64,000 bases of DNA from Flavobacterium panacis (GTDB lineage Bacteria; Bacteroidota; Bacteroidia; Flavobacteriales; Flavobacteriaceae), in the NCBI RefSeq assembly GCF_024649945.1, contig NZ_JANKMS010000001.1, forward strand, positions 310,001 through 374,000, read 5' to 3'. Positions 26,272 through 33,468 of this stretch are shown piece after piece; position 1 is the stretch's first letter, and each line of letters starts with the position of its first letter. A program made the position numbers and the translations under genes. Below the pieces are notes generated by a model. It made no database searches, was not told the DNA's origin, and worked only from the letters and a program-made list of their open reading frames with translations.

Positions 26272-27486
26272 ATGAACAATAAAATATTAATTCGTACTAT
26301 TTTGCTCATTGCAATGGTTTTTCCGCTTCTATTTGCAGCGTGTGCCCAAAAAGAAGAAAAAAAGGTCAGTCAGCAAAAAGCTCAAACTTATACCTGTCCC
26401 ATGCATCCGCAAATTGTAAAAGATGGCCCCGGCTCATGCCCGATCTGTGGCATGGATTTAGTGCCCTTCGAAAAAAACAACGCACAGGACTTTCTAACCT
26501 TGGGTCCCAGCCAGCAGGCATTAGCCAATCTCACTACAATAACTGCCGGGGAAAATGAATTTTCAAATTCTTCCCGTCTCAACGGACGTCTGGTTACTGA
26601 CCCCGAGCAGACCATTTACATCTCAAGTCGTGTCGAAGGAAGGATTGAAGAGTTGTATATAAAAGAAACCGGGGTTCCGATTCGAAAAGGCCAGCCCTTA
26701 TACAGAATATATTCAGAGCAGCTTTCAGCCCTTCAGCAGGAGTACCTCCTTGCCACAGCACAGGCTGCAAGCTTTTCTGAGGACAGACGTTTTGCCCAGA
26801 TAAAAAATGCTGCAAAACAAAAACTGCTCTTGTATGGGCAGTCTGAAGCGCAGCTTAATGAATTGTTCAAAAAACAAAAAGCATCACCCTATGTTGTTTA
26901 CTACGCTCCAGATTCAGGAATAGTGGCAGAAATATCCATAACAGAAGGCCAATATGTTACGGAAGGAGCTTCCATTATGAAACTGGAAGATTACAATCGC
27001 CTATGGGTCGAAGCTGATGTCTATCCCGCAGATGCTGGTAAAATTAAAGCAGGCCGAAAAGTGAAAGTCATAGTTCCAGGTTATGAAGATCAGCCCCAAA
27101 CGATGACGGTCGACTTTATAAATCCTGCCCTGCAGGCAAGCAAACAGACAATACAGCTGCGCGGTACCATCGCCAATTCAAATAACCAATGGCAGGCAGG
27201 TCAGCAGGCGATTGTTTTGCTTCCTTCCTCAGAGCAAAAAATGAAGCTGACCCTGCCTGTTGATGCGGTAATCAGAGACGGCAGCGGCACACATGTCTGG
27301 ATTGAAATCGAAAAAGGCAAATATCAGCCTAGAATGGTTACCATTGGTTCAGAAACCTTCAGTGAAGTCGAAATTACCAGCGGCTTAAAAAAAGGAGATA
27401 TCGTCGTTGCATCCGGTGCCTATCTCCTTTACAGTGAATTTATATTAAAAAAAGGCAAGAACCCCATGTCAGGAATGAAAATGTAA
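26272..27486 (+). CDS. Second CusB-like RND periplasmic adaptor with heavy-metal-binding domain
   Basis: 404 residues. Lipoprotein signal (LLFAACAQ). Heavy-metal-binding domain YTCPMHPQIV, then SCPICGMDLVPF at about 40-66. The adaptor core has the lipoyl halves (SSRVEGRIEELYIKETG and GIVAEISITEGQYVTEG), the helical hairpin between them, a beta-barrel (LWVEADVYPADAGKIKAG) and a membrane-proximal end (VEITSGLKKGDIVV). No Ala/Ser insert, unlike its upstream neighbour. Two adaptors beside one pump may form a mixed ring or serve another RND pump; this is inferred. Confidence 0.87.
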   Translation: MNNKILIRTILLIAMVFPLLFAACAQKEEKKVSQQKAQTYTCPMHPQIVKDGPGSCPICGMDLVPFEKNNAQDFLTLGPSQQALANLTTITAGENEFSNSSRLNGRLVTDPEQTIYISSRVEGRIEELYIKETGVPIRKGQPLYRIYSEQLSALQQEYLLATAQAASFSEDRRFAQIKNAAKQKLLLYGQSEAQLNELFKKQKASPYVVYYAPDSGIVAEISITEGQYVTEGASIMKLEDYNRLWVEADVYPADAGKIKAGRKVKVIVPGYEDQPQTMTVDFINPALQASKQTIQLRGTIANSNNQWQAGQQAIVLLPSSEQKMKLTLPVDAVIRDGSGTHVWIEIEKGKYQPRMVTIGSETFSEVEITSGLKKGDIVVASGAYLLYSEFILKKGKNPMSGMKM

Positions 27487-27504
27487 TAATCAATCACACA
27501 GACA

Positions 27505-28044
27505 ATGAAAAAATTAATAAAAATCGGAATTCCAATATCAATAATCTTCTTACTTACTGCCTGCGGCAACAGTGAAAACAAAAAGAAAGAGGTTCCGCCT
27601 GAAAACAAAACTTCTGTAGTAATTCCAAAGGAATCCATAGTGAAGATAAATGACGATATTTTAAACGCCATATACAGCCATTATGTCCATTTAACAGCAG
27701 CCCTTGCCAAAGATAATGTCGCGGAAGCAAAACTGGCGGCCAATGCAATTGAGGCGGGAGCACTGGAAATCCGCAGCAGCAGCAATCTTGCAGCAGATGC
27801 AGCAGCAATCGTTTCAGCTCCAGATATCGATAAGCAGCGAGCTGCTTATTCTGATCTAAGTAATGAACTGGTCAGCCTGCTGAAAAAAACAGGAATGGCT
27901 GACGCTGAGCTATACGTGGAATACTGTCCAATGGCTTTCGGCAACAAAGGAGCAGTATGGATCAGTTCTACCAAGGAAGTACGAAATCCCTACTTTGGAG
28001 AAAAAATGCTCAAGTGCGGCGAGGTTAAAGAAATAATTAAATAA
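27505..28044 (+). CDS. DUF3347 lipoprotein
   Basis: 179 residues. Lipobox FLLTACGN, then a Lys-rich linker and one DUF3347 domain (about 50-179) with helices around ILNAIYSHYVHLTAAL and the signature CPMAFGNKGAVWISS, then VRNPYFGEKMLKCGE. It lacks the HMA and heavy-metal-binding domains of its paralogues at 18418 and 19323, so the DUF3347 unit itself must be the working part. It closes the tight efflux series; a weak hairpin and an 89-bp gap separate it from copA. Presumed periplasmic Cu carrier. Confidence 0.83.
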   Translation: MKKLIKIGIPISIIFLLTACGNSENKKKEVPPENKTSVVIPKESIVKINDDILNAIYSHYVHLTAALAKDNVAEAKLAANAIEAGALEIRSSSNLAADAAAIVSAPDIDKQRAAYSDLSNELVSLLKKTGMADAELYVEYCPMAFGNKGAVWISSTKEVRNPYFGEKMLKCGEVKEIIK

Positions 28045-28066
28045 TCAGAATCTAAGATTATTTTTT
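28039..28066 (+). terminator. Weak AT-rich hairpin after the efflux operon
   Basis: AAATAATC (28039-28046) pairs with GATTATTT (28056-28063), 9-nt loop, followed by T residues. It overlaps the stop codon. Being all A/T except one pair, it could allow read-through to copA. Confidence 0.3.
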
Positions 28067-28080
28067 AGTGTTAAACAATT

Positions 28081-28100
28081 GGTTCAAAATAGGTTCAAAA
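28081..28100. repeat. Direct repeat GGTTCAAAA x2 before copA
   Basis: GGTTCAAAA occurs at 28081-28089 and 28092-28100, one helical turn apart (11 bp), 34 bp before the copA start. It could be a regulator site; nothing more is visible. Confidence 0.35.
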
Positions 28101-28133
28101 AAATAACGCATCAAAACTGTAAAAAATAACCTT

Positions 28134-30671
28134 ATGACACACACCTATACAATTTCGGGGATGACTTGCGATGGATGTCGTACAAAAGTAGAAAAAACGC
28201 TAAATGCCGTAGAGGGAATAAAGGCAAAAGTCACTTTAGATCCTCCATTAGCAACCATAACAATGGAAAAACATATTGCTGTCCAAGAGCTCCAGGAAGC
28301 ATTGACTGCGGTTGGAAAGTACACCATTGAAATGGCTCATGTGCCCCATTCGGATGAAAAAAAAGCGGAAAAGTCATGCTGTAGCACTGCTAAGGATGAT
28401 GCCCGCAAAGATGATCATAAAACGACAGCCGTTGCACATAATCATGCGGGTGGTAAATACTATTGCCCGATGCATTGTGAAGGAGATAAAATGTATGATA
28501 AAGCAGGAGATTGTCCTGTATGTGGAATGCATTTGGTGCAAGAACCAGCTGCTGCCCAGGTTCAGCAGTATACATGTCCAATGCATCCGGAAGTTATAGC
28601 CGATTCGCCGGGTTCATGCCCTATTTGCGGGATGGATCTGGTGCCGCTGCAGCCAAGTGAAAGCCAAGACCAGAGAATTTACAAGGATTTGGTTAAGAAA
28701 ATGAAAATAGCGGTAGTATTTACTGTTCCCATTTTTGCCATCGCAATGATAGAAATGGTGCACAACAATCCTTTACTTCAACTAATGGATGCCTCTAAAT
28801 GGAACTGGGTACAACTTGTTTTGTCTCTTCCTGTGGTTTTTTATGCCTGCAGGATATTTTTTGTGCGAGCATGGAAATCAATAATTACTTGGAATCTCAA
28901 TATGTTTACCCTTATCGGTATTGGTACAGGAGTGGCATTTATATTTAGTTTGGCCGGTATTTTTTTTCCAGATATTTTTCCAAGCGAATTCAAGACCGAA
29001 CACGGAACGGTGCTTCTATACTTCGAGGCTACAACAGTTATTCTAACTTTGGTTTTGTTAGGACAGTTACTTGAAGCCAGGGCGCACAGCCAAACCAGTG
29101 GTGCTATAAAAGAATTATTAAAACTGGCTCCTACCCAAGCTACCTTGGTAATTGATGGCCGCGATCAGGTAATCTCAATCCACGATATCAAAAAAGGTGA
29201 TTTATTACGCGTAAAACCCGGAGACAAAATTCCTGTGGATGGGAAAATAACTGATGGTGAAAGTACAATAGACGAATCGATGATTACCGGTGAACCAATT
29301 CCTGTGGATAAAAAAATGGGAGACATGGTGTCATCAGGAACTATCAATGGGAACAAATCATTTGTTATGATTGCAGAAAAAGTAGGTTCAGAAACCCTGC
29401 TTTCGCAAATTATACAAATGGTAAATAATGCAAGCCGTTCCAAAGCACCAATTCAGAAACTGGCAGACAGCATCGCTAAATATTTTGTACCGATTGTTGT
29501 TATAATTTCTCTTCTTACTTTTTTCATCTGGGCAAAATTTGGTCCGGAACCGGCAATGGTTTACGGCTTTATCAACGCTATTGCAGTATTGATAATTGCC
29601 TGCCCTTGTGCATTAGGTTTAGCAACACCCATGTCAGTAATGGTGGGGGTTGGTAAAGGAGCACAATCAGGAATTCTTATAAAAAATGCCGAAGCTTTGG
29701 AAAAAATGAACAAAGTAAATGTTCTGATTACTGATAAAACAGGAACAATTACCCAAGGCAAACCTTCGGTAGAAAAAATTGTAGCACTGCAATATTCAGA
29801 AGATGAACTGCTGCAATACACAGCGTCTTTAAATCAGTACAGCGAACATCCTCTGGCAGAAGCCGTAGTGGAATTTGCAAAAGCAAAAAATGTTTCTTTG
29901 ACAAAAGTCGATGATTTTGAAAACATCGCAGGAAAAGGAGTTATTGGGACTGCTAGCGGTAAAAAGACGGCATTAGGGAATAAAAAATTAATGGAGCACG
30001 CAGGCGTCACTGTTTCTGCTGACATAGAAGAGAAAATTATTGCCGAACAAAAATTAGGAAAGACAGTTTCTTACATCGCTGTGGATAAAAACGTAGTGGG
30101 ATTTGTAACGATAACCGATGCCATAAAAGAAACTAGTGCTGCTGCCGTAAAAGAATTAATGCGCCAGGGAGTTGAAGTAATCATGCTTACGGGAGATAAT
30201 ATAAATACCGCCCAGGCTGTTGCCGAAGAGCTTCATTTGACTTCTTTTCAAGCAGGCTGCTTACCGGAGGATAAATTAAAAGTAATCCAGAAATTACAAG
30301 CCGAAGGAAAAACTGTTGCTATGGCAGGTGACGGTATAAATGATGCGCCTGCTTTGGCACAATCGGATATAGGTATTGCGATGGGAACAGGAACAGATGT
30401 AGCCATAGAAAGTGCCAAGATTACTTTGGTAAAAGGGGATTTGCAAGGAATTGTCAAAGCAAAAAACCTGAGCCACGCCGTAATGAGCAACATCAGACAA
30501 AATCTATTCTTTGCTTTTATATACAACGTATTAGGGGTTCCCGTTGCAGCTGGAGTTTTATATCCGTTTTTCGGAATATTGCTTTCGCCCATGATTGCCG
30601 CCCTGGCCATGAGTTTCAGTTCTGTTTCAGTAATTGTCAATGCCTTGCGTTTAAGAAGTTTAAAACTCTAA
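28134..30671 (+). CDS. copA: Copper-translocating P-type ATPase, CopA type
   Basis: 845 residues. N-terminal HMA domain with GMTCDGC (C12, C15). A His/Lys-rich linker follows, then two heavy-metal-binding domains in tandem: a variant at 109-136 (YYCPMHCEGDKMYDK, then CPVCGMHL) and a standard one at 146-172 ([10 protein letters not shown], then CPICGMDL). The transport core has the TGE loop (about 386), the CPC metal site at 490-492 in IIACPCALGLATPM, the phosphorylation site DKTGT with Asp534, and GDGINDAPAL. CPC plus the final YN...M-S pattern (FIYNVLG, then AALAMSFSS) marks Cu(I) pumps. It exports copper across the inner membrane to the periplasm, where the RND system takes over. Next gene starts 23 bp later. 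Confidence 0.93.
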   Translation: MTHTYTISGMTCDGCRTKVEKTLNAVEGIKAKVTLDPPLATITMEKHIAVQELQEALTAVGKYTIEMAHVPHSDEKKAEKSCCSTAKDDARKDDHKTTAVAHNHAGGKYYCPMHCEGDKMYDKAGDCPVCGMHLVQEPAAAQVQQYTCPMHPEVIADSPGSCPICGMDLVPLQPSESQDQRIYKDLVKKMKIAVVFTVPIFAIAMIEMVHNNPLLQLMDASKWNWVQLVLSLPVVFYACRIFFVRAWKSIITWNLNMFTLIGIGTGVAFIFSLAGIFFPDIFPSEFKTEHGTVLLYFEATTVILTLVLLGQLLEARAHSQTSGAIKELLKLAPTQATLVIDGRDQVISIHDIKKGDLLRVKPGDKIPVDGKITDGESTIDESMITGEPIPVDKKMGDMVSSGTINGNKSFVMIAEKVGSETLLSQIIQMVNNASRSKAPIQKLADSIAKYFVPIVVIISLLTFFIWAKFGPEPAMVYGFINAIAVLIIACPCALGLATPMSVMVGVGKGAQSGILIKNAEALEKMNKVNVLITDKTGTITQGKPSVEKIVALQYSEDELLQYTASLNQYSEHPLAEAVVEFAKAKNVSLTKVDDFENIAGKGVIGTASGKKTALGNKKLMEHAGVTVSADIEEKIIAEQKLGKTVSYIAVDKNVVGFVTITDAIKETSAAAVKELMRQGVEVIMLTGDNINTAQAVAEELHLTSFQAGCLPEDKLKVIQKLQAEGKTVAMAGDGINDAPALAQSDIGIAMGTGTDVAIESAKITLVKGDLQGIVKAKNLSHAVMSNIRQNLFFAFIYNVLGVPVAAGVLYPFFGILLSPMIAALAMSFSSVSVIVNALRLRSLKL

Positions 30672-30694
30672 ATAACATATAATTTAGCATACAA

Positions 30695-31939
30695 ATGACC
30701 AATCTGGCACAAATTATTGAGCAGTATAAAAATGACAGCGAAAGTGTCTATAATACCTGGTTTATAGATAACGACCAAAGATTAAAGGCTTTTCGTACTA
30801 TCAGACGCGGTGTCTTGCAAGTTATTGAAGATATTAAAAACCAAACCTTTCCCAACGATTTCAAAGGAAGCAGTTTGGAATTTGTTCTGAGCTGCATTGC
30901 AGAACAGAAACAAATTTTTGTAGGCGTTTCCCATCCGTTTTATTGGAAACCCAAATTGCGCATACCTGACATCTATGAAAATCAAAACAATAAATCAGCT
31001 TTTGGTCAGTTCCTTGAAAACTGCATCAATGCAAAATCTGAAGAACAGGTTCTGAAGGAAATTGTAAAACTTGATCAATTAAAAATTAAGGGCCTAGGGC
31101 CGGCAGTAGCCAGTATTTTGTATTTCATGCACCCAACCTGGTTCCCTCCTTTTAACACTGCCATTGTCAACGGGTTTAATTTTCTTTTTAAAGACAAAAA
31201 AAAATTAGGCAGCTGGACAGAATATTTAAAAATAAGAGAAACTGTTATCCAGACTAATCTCCTGTATAAATCACAGCTTTCAAATGACCTTGGCGCCATT
31301 GCTGGACTGTGTTTTGAAATTGGGACCCAGAAAATGCTGATCGGCAGCGATGAATATCTGAGCGAGGCGGAACGTTCAAGGTTCGAGAAAAACATTCACA
31401 AGCGGCAAAAAGAAATACTCGAAGAAAGGCTCGAAGAAAATCTTCACAGCGAAATGCAATATCATCTATTAAAAATTGGCATTTCTCTTGGTTTTGATGT
31501 TACACCGGCAAGTAATGATAAAAGTAAATCATTTAATGGCCAAAATTTTTCTTTTATATCACTAGCGAAATTCCCTGAGCTGCCCACCGATAAAGACACT
31601 CAAAACACTATCAGGCTTATTGATGTACTCTGGTTCGAGAAAGGTACAAACAAAATCATAGGCGCCTTTGAAGTAGAAAAAAGCACCAGTATCTATTCCG
31701 GCATACTGCGCCTGTCTGATCTTTATTTCAGTATTTCCAGCGGACAGGAAGTTTTTTACATAATTATACCCAATAACCGCGAAAAAGATGTGATACTCCA
31801 ACTAAATAGACCCGCCATAAAAAACTCAAAAATGAATATAAAGTATATTCTTTTTTCCGAATTAAGAGCCAATTGTGATGCTATATGCAAATTTGGCAGC
31901 GACCATTCGATAATGGAAAAAATAGCCAAATCAATTTAA
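30695..31939 (+). CDS. Predicted PD-(D/E)XK endonuclease of restriction-enzyme type, inside the copper locus
   Basis: 414 residues, no signal peptide. The N-terminal half has a helix-hairpin-helix-like element (KIKGLGPAVASILYFMHPTWF, about residues 128-149). The C-terminal half has a nuclease core: IDVLWFE with Asp, then IIGAFEVEKSTSIYSGIL, giving D...ExEK, then a helix with LRLSDLY and the strand EVFYIIIP. This matches uncharacterised type II restriction-like nucleases that carry a VEKSTSIYSGL motif. No methyltransferase is adjacent. It lies 23 bp after copA and 13 bp before a DUF2911 gene, on the same strand, so it is probably co-transcribed with copper genes despite no clear link. The DNA-cleaving role is inferred. 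Confidence 0.65.
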   Translation: MTNLAQIIEQYKNDSESVYNTWFIDNDQRLKAFRTIRRGVLQVIEDIKNQTFPNDFKGSSLEFVLSCIAEQKQIFVGVSHPFYWKPKLRIPDIYENQNNKSAFGQFLENCINAKSEEQVLKEIVKLDQLKIKGLGPAVASILYFMHPTWFPPFNTAIVNGFNFLFKDKKKLGSWTEYLKIRETVIQTNLLYKSQLSNDLGAIAGLCFEIGTQKMLIGSDEYLSEAERSRFEKNIHKRQKEILEERLEENLHSEMQYHLLKIGISLGFDVTPASNDKSKSFNGQNFSFISLAKFPELPTDKDTQNTIRLIDVLWFEKGTNKIIGAFEVEKSTSIYSGILRLSDLYFSISSGQEVFYIIIPNNREKDVILQLNRPAIKNSKMNIKYILFSELRANCDAICKFGSDHSIMEKIAKSI

Positions 31940-31952
31940 AATTAAAAATTCT

Positions 31953-32825
31953 ATGAAAAAAATAATTCTAATAAGCTTTATTCTCCTGCAATCATTATCT
32001 CTTTCTGCACAGGAAAAAGTTCAAATTAAACTCCCTCCCGCAAGTCCGTCAGCCTCTTTTCAACAAGAGATCGGAAGTTCAACAATCAAAATGGCTTACA
32101 GCAGGCCTTTAGTCAGAGGGCGGAAAATATTTGGTGAACTGGTGCCCTTTGGCAAACTCTGGCGCACAGGTGCCAGCGATTGTACAACAATAAGCACCAA
32201 TGAAGATATCACTTTTGGAGATACTATTTTAAAAGCAGGCACCTATTCTATATTCTCAATTCCATCAGAAAATCAGTGGACCATCATTATAAATACTGAT
32301 ACTGCCTTGCACGGGGATACAGGCTATGATGAAAAAAAGGACATCATGCGTTTTGTAGTTCCAGCAGAAAAAACGGATAACTTCTATGAGACATTTACTA
32401 TAGAATTAAATGACATTAACAGCAAAGGCGAAGGTTCCCTGAAGATAGCATGGGAAAATACCCTGGTTAAAATTCCAATCAAAAGCAAAGCTGACCAAGA
32501 AATACTAGCCTTGATAGATAAACATCTCGTTAGGGAGAAAAGTCAAAATGCCGCTTTGCTGTTTCAGGCAGCAAATTATTATTCCATAACCGGGAGAGCC
32601 AATACCCAGGCAATATCCTGGCTGATGGAGGCAGAAAAACTTGATCCTGAGAATTTTTATTATCCAACTTTAAGGCAAAAACTATCTGTAGAACTAAAAG
32701 ACTATTCTGGTGCCGTAGAAGCTGCCAAGAAAGCATTAGCTATTGCAGAACAGAAAAAAATGAAAAGTGTGGAGAAATTGAAAAACCAGGTCGCAGAATT
32801 GGAGTTGTTAGCTAAAAATAATTAA
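31953..32825 (+). CDS. DUF2911 exported protein
   Basis: 290 residues. Signal peptide (LISFILLQSLSLSAQ). The DUF2911 beta domain (about 30-175) shows SASFQQEIGSSTIKMAYSRP, then RGRKIFGELVPFGKLWRTG and AGTYSIFSIPSENQWT. A C-terminal helical part (about 180-290) looks like TPR repeats (LEDPENFYYPTLR-type segment, then AALEAAKKAL-like helices). Common in Bacteroidota; the function is unknown and periplasmic location is inferred. It continues the copA-nuclease strand with a 13-bp gap. Confidence 0.85.
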   Translation: MKKIILISFILLQSLSLSAQEKVQIKLPPASPSASFQQEIGSSTIKMAYSRPLVRGRKIFGELVPFGKLWRTGASDCTTISTNEDITFGDTILKAGTYSIFSIPSENQWTIIINTDTALHGDTGYDEKKDIMRFVVPAEKTDNFYETFTIELNDINSKGEGSLKIAWENTLVKIPIKSKADQEILALIDKHLVREKSQNAALLFQAANYYSITGRANTQAISWLMEAEKLDPENFYYPTLRQKLSVELKDYSGAVEAAKKALAIAEQKKMKSVEKLKNQVAELELLAKNN

Positions 32826-32948
32826 GTAAGCCTTATTGATATATTAAGAGCATAAATAATGTCCCCTGTACCTTCTTAAGCTACTATCTCTAAGCTTTCT
32901 TTGTTCAGGGTAAATCGATGAATTTAAATAACCTTTAAATAAAAAATC

Positions 32949-33440
32949 ATGAAAACCGAACACACAACTAAGCATTCAGAAGAGTTAAACTTAGAAATGT
33001 ACAAAAAATTAGCCCTTATGGCAGTACTATCATTTATTTCCATGTATGTGCTGATGTATTCGATGGTTGATGTATTTGCTAATGCAATTCCCAATCTAAA
33101 TCAGTTTTACATGGCAGCACTTATGACTATGCCAATGCTCATTATAGAGATTATAGTAATGCGCACTATGTATATGAATAAAATGTGGAACAAAGTAATA
33201 CTTGCCGCTGGGAGTCTTGCTCTAGTAATTTTTTTTTCCTGCATCAGACAGCAAGCAGCAGTTGATGACAAACAATTCTTAAAATCAATGATACCACACC
33301 ATGCAGCGGCAATACTGATGGCCCAAAAAACTGTTCTTCAGGATCCGGAAACAAGCCAGCTGGCAAAAAACATTATAAAAGCGCAACAAGCAGAAATTGC
33401 ACAAATGAAAGCCAAATTGAATGAAATGGAAAAAAAATAA
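32949..33440 (+). CDS. Membrane protein with DUF305 domain
   Basis: 163 residues. Three hydrophobic helices (about 22-42, 50-72 and 79-97) are followed by a C-terminal DUF305 core: DDKQFLKSMIPHHAAAILMA, then LAKNIIKAQQAEIAQMKAKL. The paired His of MIPHHAAA and the Met residues are the usual metal-ligand candidates of this ferritin-like helical family, which accompanies copper genes. It ends 29 bp before the preferred start of the multicopper oxidase. Function is unknown; copper binding at the periplasmic face is inferred. Confidence 0.82.
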   Translation: MKTEHTTKHSEELNLEMYKKLALMAVLSFISMYVLMYSMVDVFANAIPNLNQFYMAALMTMPMLIIEIIVMRTMYMNKMWNKVILAAGSLALVIFFSCIRQQAAVDDKQFLKSMIPHHAAAILMAQKTVLQDPETSQLAKNIIKAQQAEIAQMKAKLNEMEKK

Positions 33441-33468
33441 TAGAATGACAATCTGTAAAAAAAGAAAG

